Of a stretch of DNA of 5,078 nt, positions 1 to 4,899 are shown in pieces. The first letter of the stretch is position 1, and every line of letters begins with the position of its first letter. The stretch is from Gemmatimonadales bacterium. Its GTDB lineage: Bacteria; Gemmatimonadota; Gemmatimonadetes; Gemmatimonadales; GWC2-71-9. The stretch is taken from assembly GCA_013813145.1 (NCBI GenBank), contig JACCSE010000152.1, forward strand, positions 1 to 5,078, written 5' to 3'. A program made the translations under genes and the position numbers. Below the pieces are notes generated by a model, which saw only the letters and a list, made by a program, of their open reading frames with translations, ran no database searches and was not told the DNA's origin.

Positions 1-159
1 GACTTTGCCCTGGCAGAACCGCGACCACGACGCCAATGGCTGTCGCGCATGGCTCCCCACGAGCACCGGATACCCCGCCCTGCCCAGCGACCGGACGCAC
101 GCGAGCGCGGGGTTGCTGTGCCCGTCGAGCACCAGGACGCGCGGCAGGGACTCGGTCAT
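1..159 (-). CDS. ATP-grasp-like protein, N-terminal part (runs off left edge)
   Basis: The open frame begins at an ATG at 159 and runs without a stop to base 1, giving 53 N-terminal residues. They start MTESLPRVLVLDGHSNPALA. The pattern is a beta strand (RVLVLDG, 7-13), a helix with ALACVRSLGRAGY (18-30), a second strand PVLVG (31-35), then PLASWSRFC (41-49). This resembles the Rossmann-like pre-ATP-grasp domain of ATP-grasp carboxylate-amine ligase-type proteins, which typically open with a similar VLV-DG-ALA-VRSLGRRG stretch and a following LA-SR-C motif. The ATP-binding and catalytic part lies outside the window, so the substrate cannot be named. A good ribosome site, AGAGGA, lies 4 bases before the ATG. 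The gene starts 54 bp after the upstream membrane-protein gene on the same strand, with a hairpin between, so it may be a separate transcript. The reading frame and start are well supported; the family call is from N-terminal resemblance only. Confidence 0.65.
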   Translation of the reverse strand, partial: MTESLPRVLVLDGHSNPALACVRSLGRAGYPVLVGSHARQPLASWSRFCQGKV

Positions 160-163
160 TCGT

Positions 164-169
164 TCCTCT
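164..169 (-). promoter_or_regulatory. Ribosome binding site of the ATP-grasp-like gene
   Basis: The minus strand reads AGAGGA followed by ACGA and then ATG at 159. This fixes the start of a gene that is cut by the window edge and would otherwise be easy to miss. Confidence 0.6.
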
Positions 170-185
170 AGCGACTCACGAGCGA

Positions 186-213
186 CGTTTCGAGACCGGC
201 ACCGGTTGAAACG
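186..213 (-). other. Interrupted hairpin just after a stop codon, possible weak terminator
   Basis: Outer arms CGTTTC (minus strand 213-208) and GAAACG (191-186) pair over 6 bp. Inside them ACCGG and CCGGT form a second inverted repeat around a TG centre, with a small internal bulge (A against CTC). The structure begins on the base directly after the TAG stop of the membrane-protein gene. There is no T-run after it, so it is not a classical intrinsic terminator. It could slow transcription, protect the 3' end or separate this gene from the ATP-grasp-like gene. The pairing is seen; the function is inferred. Confidence 0.4.
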
Positions 214-762
214 CTAGCGCTCCGGCTCGCGCAGCGAGACCGGCGGGCTCAGGATCTCCCGCCAGACCACGGCGCGCCGGATCTGCTCCGAGGTGAGCGC
301 GCGGACGGCCGTGGCATCGGCCGGCGCCTGGCGGATCCGCGCGTCAAAGGCGGCGTGGTCGGCCCGGGTCAGGGCGCCGCTCCGCTTTTCCGCCGAGGCA
401 ACGCGCGCCGCCTCGATCCCCTCGGCCCGCTCCTCCCGGTCTATTCGGGGCCGGGGAGGACGCAGGACCTCCTGCTCCAGGCTGACGACCTCTACTCCGG
501 TCTCCAGCGTCTCCCGGTTTTCCACCTCTTCCGCCGGCGGGAGCGGAGCGCCGGCGGGACGGCCGCTCGGACCCGCCCCTTCGCCCAACGTCCGCTCCAG
601 CTCCCGGAACAGCGCCTCGAGCCGGCTCCCTTCCCGCTGGGTGGCGTCACCGGTGCCGGGCGGAGCCGAGGGCGGGGTGGGTCCTGTCTGCCCCTGGCTC
701 TTCCGCAGCACATTGAACAGGAACCAGAGAAAACCGAGGAAGAGCAGTCCAATGGGATCCAC
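214..762 (-). CDS. Single-pass membrane protein of unknown function, next to floA
   Basis: The 182-residue protein has an N-terminal hydrophobic segment (about 4-19, GLLFLGFLWFLFNVL) followed by LRK. This fits an N-terminal signal anchor with a cytoplasmic tail by the positive-inside rule. A Pro/Gly-rich linker (24-40) and a charged, probably helical stretch rich in Glu and Arg (41-60 and 75-128) follow. The C-terminal block (156-178) contains SEQIRRAVVWREILSPP. I recall a similar A-W/S-EIL-PP-LR ending in short uncharacterised bacterial proteins, but I cannot name the family. The start is a GTG at 762, only 3 bp after the FloA stop. No strong ribosome site is visible, so translational coupling to floA is likely. 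Tight linkage suggests a partner or client of the flotillin scaffold. It holds the same position as the small yqfB gene after yqeZ-floA in Bacillus subtilis, though I see no sign of homology to YqfB. The function is unknown. Confidence 0.8.
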   Translation of the reverse strand: MDPIGLLFLGFLWFLFNVLRKSQGQTGPTPPSAPPGTGDATQREGSRLEALFRELERTLGEGAGPSGRPAGAPLPPAEEVENRETLETGVEVVSLEQEVLRPPRPRIDREERAEGIEAARVASAEKRSGALTRADHAAFDARIRQAPADATAVRALTSEQIRRAVVWREILSPPVSLREPER

Positions 763-765
763 CGT

Positions 766-1764
766 TCATATCCCCGTGGGCGGAGCCGAATCGCTCTTCC
801 CCGCGATCGCCTGCCGCATGCTGGTGTCGGCCTCGAGATTCCGATAGCGCTGATAGTCCATGATGCCCAGGTTCCCGCTGCGAAACGCCTCCGCCATGGC
901 CAGCGGTACCTGCGCTTCGGCCGCGATCACCTTGGCCCGCTGGTTCTGCGCCTCCGCCTTGAACTCCTGCTCCATCGCTACCGCCAGCGCCCGCCGCTCT
1001 TCCGCCTTGGCCTGGGCGATCCGTTTGTCCGCCTCGGCCTGGTCGGTCTGAAGCTCGGCGCCGATGTTCTTGCCCACGTCCACGTCGGCGATGTCGATCG
1101 AGAGGATCTCGAACGCGGTGCCGGCGTCGAGTCCCTTGGCGAGCACGGTCTTGGAAATGAGGTCGGGGTTCTCCAGCACCGCCTTGTGCGACGTCGCCGA
1201 GCCGATGGTGCTGACGATCCCCTCGCCGACCCGGGCGAGAATCGTCTCCTCCCCCGCTCCGCCGACCAACCGGTTCACGTTGGCGCGAACGGTGATCCGG
1301 GCCAGGGCCAGGAGTTGGATCCCGTCCTTGGCCATGGCCGCGACTTTCGGCGTGGTGATCACCTTAGGGTTGACGCTCACCTGCACCGCCTCGAAAACGT
1401 CGCGGCCGGCGAGGTCGATGGCGGTCGCCTGCTTGAAGGTGAGCGGAATCTGGGCCTTGTCGGCGGAGATGAGCGCGTTCACCACCCGCTGCACGTGCCC
1501 GCCGCTGAGGTAGTGGATCTCCAGGTCGTTGATGGTCAGGTCGAGCCCGGCCTTGCGAGCGGTGATCAGGGGATCGACGATCGCGGCCGGATTCACTTTT
1601 CTGAACCGCATGCCGAACAGCGTCAGGAACGAGACATAGACCCCGGACGCGACAGCGCGGATCCAGAGCGCAAGGGGAATGAAATGGAAGAACAGGGCAA
1701 GGAAGAGAACGCCGATGAAGACCAGCGCCACCACCACTCCCACGCTCAGCATTGAGTCATCCAC
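766..1764 (-). CDS. floA: Flotillin-like protein FloA
   Basis: FloA is a bacterial flotillin that oligomerises at the inner face of the cytoplasmic membrane and organises functional membrane microdomains. The 332-residue length matches the family norm (about 330). Residues 7-50 form a hydrophobic hairpin-like membrane region (VGVVVALVFIGVLFLALFF, then a second stretch after FIP). The SPFH/PHB-type domain spans about 55-235, with ITARKAGLDLTINDLE and VFEAVQVSVNPKVI. A charged Glu/Ala-rich coiled-coil stretch follows (about 240-290). The conserved tail GNLGIMDYQRYRNLEADTSMR (298-317) is a strong FloA signature. The start is a GTG at 1764, chosen because AGGAC lies 6 bases upstream; the in-frame ATG four codons later (1752) would be too far from it. 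It lies 99 bp after nfeD and 3 bp before the next gene, the order known from yqeZ-floA in Bacillus. No oddities are seen in the protein. Confidence 0.95.
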   Translation of the reverse strand: MDDSMLSVGVVVALVFIGVLFLALFFHFIPLALWIRAVASGVYVSFLTLFGMRFRKVNPAAIVDPLITARKAGLDLTINDLEIHYLSGGHVQRVVNALISADKAQIPLTFKQATAIDLAGRDVFEAVQVSVNPKVITTPKVAAMAKDGIQLLALARITVRANVNRLVGGAGEETILARVGEGIVSTIGSATSHKAVLENPDLISKTVLAKGLDAGTAFEILSIDIADVDVGKNIGAELQTDQAEADKRIAQAKAEERRALAVAMEQEFKAEAQNQRAKVIAAEAQVPLAMAEAFRSGNLGIMDYQRYRNLEADTSMRQAIAGKSDSAPPTGI

Positions 1765-1770
1765 GGTGGG

Positions 1771-1775
1771 GTCCT
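1771..1775 (-). promoter_or_regulatory. Ribosome binding site deciding the GTG start of floA
   Basis: The minus strand reads AGGAC, then CCCACC, then GTG at 1764. The spacing suits GTG rather than the downstream ATG at 1752. Confidence 0.55.
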
Positions 1776-1804
1776 GGTGAAAGAGAAGTAAATGTGGGAC
1801 GAGA

Positions 1805-1854
1805 GTCTCAGGTCGCAGGTCTCAAGTCTTCAGCCTGCGACCTGAGACCTGAGA
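1805..1854. repeat. Palindrome made of seven 7-bp units
   Basis: A perfect 15-bp inverted repeat has arms GTCTCAGGTCGCAGG (1805-1819) and CCTGCGACCTGAGAC (1834-1848) and a 14-base loop. The whole stretch from 1806 to 1854 also divides exactly into seven 7-mers: TCTCAGG, TCGCAGG, TCTCAAG, TCTTCAG, CCTGCGA, CCTGAGA, CCTGAGA. Units five to seven are reverse complements of the TCGCAGG and TCTCAGG units, so one heptamer family is arranged head to head around a central unit. It lies between the nfeD stop and the floA start. In the leftward transcript it would fold into a strong stem-loop just after nfeD. No T-run follows, so it is more likely an mRNA-processing or attenuating hairpin, or a dispersed palindromic repeat, than a simple terminator. 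Confidence 0.85.
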
Positions 1855-1863
1855 GGTGCCACC

Positions 1864-3174
1864 TTAACCCACCCCGCGCACAACGTGCCGGTAACCTTCA
1901 CTCCGGATCACCCGCACGGGACTGCCCTGGATGACATATTCGCCCTCGGTGACGACGTCCACCCTGTCGGTGCCGATCCGGGCGGTGCCGGCCGGCCGCA
2001 GGTCGGTCAACGCGATCCCGTCCCGGCCCACCAGCTCGGTGCGCGGTGCCGAGATGTAGCCTTCCGACTGCGCCATGCGGTCTCGGAGATACAGGCCGCG
2101 GAACCGTCCGCTATTGGGCAGATGGCGGAGCCAGGCGAACACTACCGCCGCGGTGATCACCAGGCTCGCCCCGAGCACCGCGAGCGCCTGGACCACGTCG
2201 CCGGTGGTGGGTGCCGCGCCCATCATCGCGAGCGCCATGGCGCCACCGATCGCCGCCAGTCCGAGGACGCCGGCGACTCCGAACCCCGGCAGCACCAGCA
2301 CCTCGACGGCAAGGGCGACGAGGCCGAGCCCCAGCAGGAGGATCTCTTCCCAACCCGCGAGGCCCAGCACGAAGCTGGAGCCGAAGAACAGACCCAGCGA
2401 GGTCAGGCTGAGCAGGCCGCCGACACCGAAGGCGCCCGTCTTGATCTCGAACACCAGCCCGAGCACGCCGAGGGAGAGGAGCAGCGGCGCCACCAGGGGA
2501 TTGGTGAGGAACCGCACCGCCTGTTCGGCCCAATTGGGCTCGACCGCGATGACCCGCGCCTCGGGCAGTCCGACTTCACGGAGCAGAGCCGCCTCGTCCG
2601 TCACCTCCGCCTTGGCGTAGCCGACCCGCAGCGCCTCCGAGGTGGTGAGGGTGAGCAGCTCGCCCGCGGGGTCGAGGCCGGGGATGGCGATCCGCTCGTC
2701 CACCATGGCCTCCGCGATCCGGGGGTCCAACCCTCGCTGTTCGGCGACCGCGCGGAACTCGGCGCGCATGGCGGACACCATCTTTTCCGACGCGCGAACC
2801 CCTTCTCCATCCACCGGGGTCGCGGCTCCCATGACGGCGCCGGGCCGCATGTAGACGGCGTTGGCGGAAATGGCGATCAGCGCGCCGGCGCTGAACGCGC
2901 GCGGGTTGACGAAGGCGTAGACCGGAATCGCGGCCGCGCGGATCGCGTCCGAAATCCGCTCGGCGGCGTCCACCCGGCCCCCGGGCGTATCGATGTCGAG
3001 GTAGACCGCGTCGGCCCCGGCGGCCTCCGCCTCGGAGATACCGCGGGCGATGTAGGGCGCCAGGCCGTTCTCCACGGTCCCGGTGACGTCGATGCGGTAG
3101 ACGAGGGGAGTCTGGGCGGATGCCGCCGGGGAAGCGGCTACGAGGGCGAGCGTCAGGACCAGCCAGCGGCGCAT
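1864..3174 (-). CDS. Long-form NfeD membrane serine protease (ClpP-like plus OB-fold)
   Basis: The 436-residue protein has the full long NfeD layout. A signal peptide covers 1-20 (cleavage after PAASA), followed by a ClpP/crotonase-like protease domain (about 24-215). That domain holds the glycine turn DIDTPGG (60-66), the catalytic Ser95 in AFSAGA and the likely general-base Lys131 in SEKM. This is the Ser-Lys dyad known from the Pyrococcus homologue PH1510. GAATPV (116-121) is also typical. Four to five membrane segments lie at about 226-244, 250-272, 276-296, 300-318 and 326-348. The C-terminal NfeD OB-fold spans about 376-436 (LVGRDGIALTDLRPAGTARI). Family members cleave hydrophobic membrane proteins such as stomatin-type partners, and the flotillin-like gene lies directly downstream. 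The ATG at 3174 gives a clean signal peptide; only a weak GGAAA precedes it. The 58-bp gap from the Spy-like gene is G/C-tract rich, with no clear promoter or terminator. The active-site residues look intact, so the enzyme is probably functional. Confidence 0.95.
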   Translation of the reverse strand: MRRWLVLTLALVAASPAASAQTPLVYRIDVTGTVENGLAPYIARGISEAEAAGADAVYLDIDTPGGRVDAAERISDAIRAAAIPVYAFVNPRAFSAGALIAISANAVYMRPGAVMGAATPVDGEGVRASEKMVSAMRAEFRAVAEQRGLDPRIAEAMVDERIAIPGLDPAGELLTLTTSEALRVGYAKAEVTDEAALLREVGLPEARVIAVEPNWAEQAVRFLTNPLVAPLLLSLGVLGLVFEIKTGAFGVGGLLSLTSLGLFFGSSFVLGLAGWEEILLLGLGLVALAVEVLVLPGFGVAGVLGLAAIGGAMALAMMGAAPTTGDVVQALAVLGASLVITAAVVFAWLRHLPNSGRFRGLYLRDRMAQSEGYISAPRTELVGRDGIALTDLRPAGTARIGTDRVDVVTEGEYVIQGSPVRVIRSEGYRHVVRGVG

Positions 3175-3232
3175 CGCGGTTTCCGGTTGGGGGACGGGGG
3201 AAAGCTAGCCGGGGCCGCCCCCCCTGTCACCG

Positions 3233-3772
3233 TCAGCGGGTAGAATCAGCCGCCGAGTCCGCTCCGCCCGGCCGCCGCCGGTATCCCGAGCCATCGTGAT
3301 GCCGGTGCTTTTCGTGGATCTCCCGCGCGTGGCCGAGCAGCCGATCGCGCATGGTGAAGAGCTGGGCGCGCTGGACCGGATCGAGGAACTTGGCGGTAGC
3401 GCGCAGCTCGTCGCGAAAGGTCTCGGCGTAGTCGATGCGAAGCTGCATGGCGGAATCGGTGAGCTTCGCGACGCTGTCGCGGTTGGCGGCGACCCCGGGC
3501 CGGAGCTGGGTCCCGAGCGCGTCGCGGATGGCGCGTCCGCGCGACTCGATCTCCCGTCGCCGGCCGCCGAACTGGCGGCTGGTCTCCCGCAGTCGGTTGG
3601 CCTGCGCGTCGGTGAGATCGAGCTGCTCCCGGGCCCGCTCGGTGAAGCGCTCCTCGATACGCTGGCGCAGCTCGTCGTGGCGTGGCCGGTACCCGCTGTC
3701 CTGTGCCACACCCGGCTGGGCGGCCGCGGCGGCCAGGAGCGTGCCGATCAGTAGTTGGGTGATGCGCATCAT
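3233..3772 (-). CDS. Spy/CpxP-like periplasmic LTxxQ protein with His-rich tail
   Basis: The 179-residue protein opens with a signal peptide (MMRITQLLIGTLLAAAAA to about GVA, 1-23). The mature part is almost wholly charged and helical. LTDAQ at 53-57 matches the LTxxQ motif of the Spy/CpxP/ZraP group, and LDPVQ at 130-134 looks like the second copy. Family members are periplasmic chaperones, stress sensors or metal-responsive proteins. Between 148 and 159 there are five histidines (H148, H153, H156, H158, H159), which could bind metal. The start overlaps the anti-sigma stop in ATGATGA. ATG at 3772 is the first option, but GGGAGGG touches it directly, so ATG at 3769 (one residue shorter) has the better ribosome spacing. 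Position after a sigma/anti-sigma pair recalls CnrX-type sensors in metal-responsive ECF operons, as well as chaperones induced by envelope stress. The family is fairly sure; the specific role is inferred. Confidence 0.85.
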   Translation of the reverse strand: MMRITQLLIGTLLAAAAAQPGVAQDSGYRPRHDELRQRIEERFTERAREQLDLTDAQANRLRETSRQFGGRRREIESRGRAIRDALGTQLRPGVAANRDSVAKLTDSAMQLRIDYAETFRDELRATAKFLDPVQRAQLFTMRDRLLGHAREIHEKHRHHDGSGYRRRPGGADSAADSTR

Positions 3773-4296
3773 CCCTCCCAGGTGCCGAGCACCTGCTCCA
3801 GTTCGTCGGCGTCGAGATCTCCCAGCGTCGGCTCGCCGAGCGCCGACCAGCCTGCCGGGGCGGGACTGGGAATCGCCTCCATCGCTTCCAACAGGGAGTC
3901 GAGCTCCGCCGTTTCCATCGGCTCCAGCTCGGGCAGCGCGATGTCCACGGTGGCGGCCACGGCCACCGGATCCGAGGCGGGGTTTCCTCGGTTCACTCCG
4001 GTCCAGACCGCGGCCGCGATCCCGGCGGCCGCCGCGACTCCCACCGTCCACCGCCCCAAGGAGCCCAGCCGCGAGCGGCGGTGGTCCGCCACCCGCCGGA
4101 GCACCGTTGCCGCCAGGGCTGAAGGATCGCGGGGCGCGGGAGCCCTGGCGGCGACGCGATCCACCGCGACCAGGAGATCCCATTCCGCCCGGCAGTTCGG
4201 GCAACCGGCCAGGTGCGCCGATTCCTCGGGAGTCCATCGGGAGCGTCCCCGCACCACCTCCGGAATACGGTCGGAGAGCCGTTCGCAGGCCGTCAT
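3769..4296 (-). CDS. Membrane-anchored zinc-finger anti-sigma factor
   Basis: The 175-residue protein would hold the neighbouring ECF sigma factor inactive at the membrane until a signal arrives. The N-terminal cytoplasmic domain carries the zinc anti-sigma motif HLAGCPNC (H28, C32, C35), with C4 as the likely fourth ligand. One membrane segment covers about 83-101 (WTVGVAAAAGIAAAVWTGV), so about 75 residues would face the periplasm. That outer part is acidic and helical, with LDSLLEAMEAI (132-142) and a closing LGDLDADELEQVL (158-170); it resembles no domain I know. The ATG at 4296 overlaps the sigma stop in ATGA, and a good AAGGAG site lies 8 bases upstream inside the sigma gene (4305-4310). 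The end overlaps the Spy-like start. The zinc-finger type could be redox-sensitive, but release by proteolysis or a Spy-like sensor is equally possible. Confidence 0.9.
   Translation of the reverse strand: MTACERLSDRIPEVVRGRSRWTPEESAHLAGCPNCRAEWDLLVAVDRVAARAPAPRDPSALAATVLRRVADHRRSRLGSLGRWTVGVAAAAGIAAAVWTGVNRGNPASDPVAVAATVDIALPELEPMETAELDSLLEAMEAIPSPAPAGWSALGEPTLGDLDADELEQVLGTWEG
3773..3779 (-). promoter_or_regulatory. Ribosome binding site of the Spy-like gene
   Basis: GGGAGGG ends directly against the first ATG (3772) of an ATGATG pair. The second ATG (3769) is better spaced. The site lies inside the last codons of the anti-sigma gene, so translation of the two is coupled. Confidence 0.55.
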
Positions 4297-4841
4297 CGTA
4301 CCAGCTCCTTCAGTCGCTTGACCGCGTGATGGTAATGGACTCGCGCCGCTCCCGGTGTGGTGCCCAACGCCGCGGCGATCTCGTCGTAGCCGGCCCCTTC
4401 GTGGGCGCGCAGCAGAAAGACTTCGCGCTGAAGTCTCGGGAGCCGGCTCACCCCGGCGCGCACCCGCTCCTCCATGTCCGACGCGGCCAGCTCGCCATGC
4501 GGGTCGGCCCGGTCGGGGATCTCCCGGTCCTCCAGCGCGATCACCTGGCGACCCTTTCGGCGGCGGAACTCATCGCGCAGCAGATTGCCGGCGATGCTGA
4601 AGAGCCAGCTCCGGAAGGAGGCGGTCCGCCGCCAGCCGCCGAGGGCTCGGAAGGCGCGGAACAACGATTCCTGCACCAGATCATCTACGTCGTCGGGAGC
4701 GGCGCCGGCGCTGTACAGGAAGCGGCCCATGGCCGCGGAGTGGCGCCGGACCAGCTCGGCCGCCGACCCCTGGTCGCCGCCGAGGTAGGACTCCACCAGC
4801 TCGGAGTCGCCGGGGAGGTCGGGCACGGTCGATGCGCTCAT
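4293..4841 (-). CDS. ECF-type RNA polymerase sigma-70 factor
   Basis: The 182-residue length and two-domain build are typical of ECF sigma factors, which redirect RNA polymerase to stress promoters. Region 2 covers about 26-97, with DDVDDLVQESLFRAFRAL (50-67; core binding) and FRSWLFSIAGNLLRDEFRRRK (76-96; melting and -10 recognition). Region 4 covers about 124-181, with LPRLQREVFLLR (134-145) and the helix-turn-helix GYDEIAAALGTTPGAARVHYH (151-171) for the -35 element. Regions 1.1 and 3 are absent, as expected. The ATG at 4841 gives the normal ECF opening (DSELVESYLGGDQGSAAELVRRH). No ribosome site precedes it; the upstream bases are pyrimidine-rich, which fits a very short leader if the candidate promoter upstream is real. 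It overlaps its anti-sigma gene by ATGA. The exact ECF group cannot be assigned by eye. Confidence 0.95.
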   Translation of the reverse strand: MSASTVPDLPGDSELVESYLGGDQGSAAELVRRHSAAMGRFLYSAGAAPDDVDDLVQESLFRAFRALGGWRRTASFRSWLFSIAGNLLRDEFRRRKGRQVIALEDREIPDRADPHGELAASDMEERVRAGVSRLPRLQREVFLLRAHEGAGYDEIAAALGTTPGAARVHYHHAVKRLKELVR

Positions 4842-4851
4842 TCGGAGGGAG

Positions 4852-4879
4852 TAGACGTCGGCTGTCCGGGTTCGTTAAG
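4852..4879 (-). promoter_or_regulatory. Candidate ECF-type promoter before the sigma gene
   Basis: The minus strand reads CTTAAC (4879-4874), then exactly 16 bases, then CGTCTA (4857-4852). ECF promoters commonly have a -35 with a conserved AAC and a -10 of CGTC type, 16-17 bases apart, for example TGAAAC-N16-CGTA for SigW. The -35 match is partial (TTAAC rather than GGAAC). The predicted transcript would start only a few bases before the ATG at 4841, which agrees with the missing ribosome site. If real, the sigma factor drives its own operon. CGTC is common in GC-rich DNA, so chance is a real alternative. Confidence 0.4.
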
Positions 4880-4885
4880 GCTGGC

Positions 4886-4891
4886 TATCTT
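4886..4891 (+). promoter_or_regulatory. Possible -10 element for the phosphodiesterase gene
   Basis: TATCTT lies 8 bases before the ATG at 4900, in the only AT-richer patch of the divergent region. No convincing -35 hexamer is seen at the expected distance. The gene has no ribosome site, so a leaderless transcript starting at or near the ATG is plausible. This is a weak call. Confidence 0.25.
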
Positions 4892-4899
4892 TCTTCGCC

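Noticed and set aside
5..217. Plus-strand open frame of 70 codons at the left edge
   Set aside because: It is antisense to the ATP-grasp-like gene, which has a good ribosome site and a sensible fold pattern; the plus-strand product looks random.
355..1755. Long plus-strand open frame (466 codons) opposite floA and the membrane-protein gene
   Set aside because: It lies antisense to a clear FloA and has a low-complexity product rich in Arg, Gly, His and Asp, as expected from the complement of GC-rich coding DNA. No ribosome site or domain is visible.
1788..1826. Second ECF-like promoter before floA (TGAGAC, 17 bases, CGTC on the minus strand)
   Set aside because: The -35 lacks the key AAC (it has GAC) and lies within the repeated heptamers, so the match is probably a by-product of the palindrome.
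3175..3232. G- and C-tracts between the Spy-like gene and nfeD as a terminator
   Set aside because: G-run and C-run pairing is possible but the arms are low-complexity, the loop is not well defined and no T-run follows, so I cannot support a terminator.
1885..3243. Long plus-strand open frame (452 codons) opposite nfeD
   Set aside because: It mirrors the NfeD coding region, whose protease motifs and membrane segments are unmistakable. The antisense product has no recognisable domain and biased composition.
3296..3754. Plus-strand open frame (152 codons) opposite the Spy-like gene
   Set aside because: It has no ribosome site and no domain, and is fully antisense to a gene with signal peptide and LTxxQ motifs.
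3773..4237. N-terminal extension of the Spy-like frame beyond its signal peptide
   Set aside because: The extra 155 residues overlap the anti-sigma gene in another frame and are Gly/Arg-rich without domain features. The signal peptide starting at 3772 and the GGGAGGG site mark the real start.
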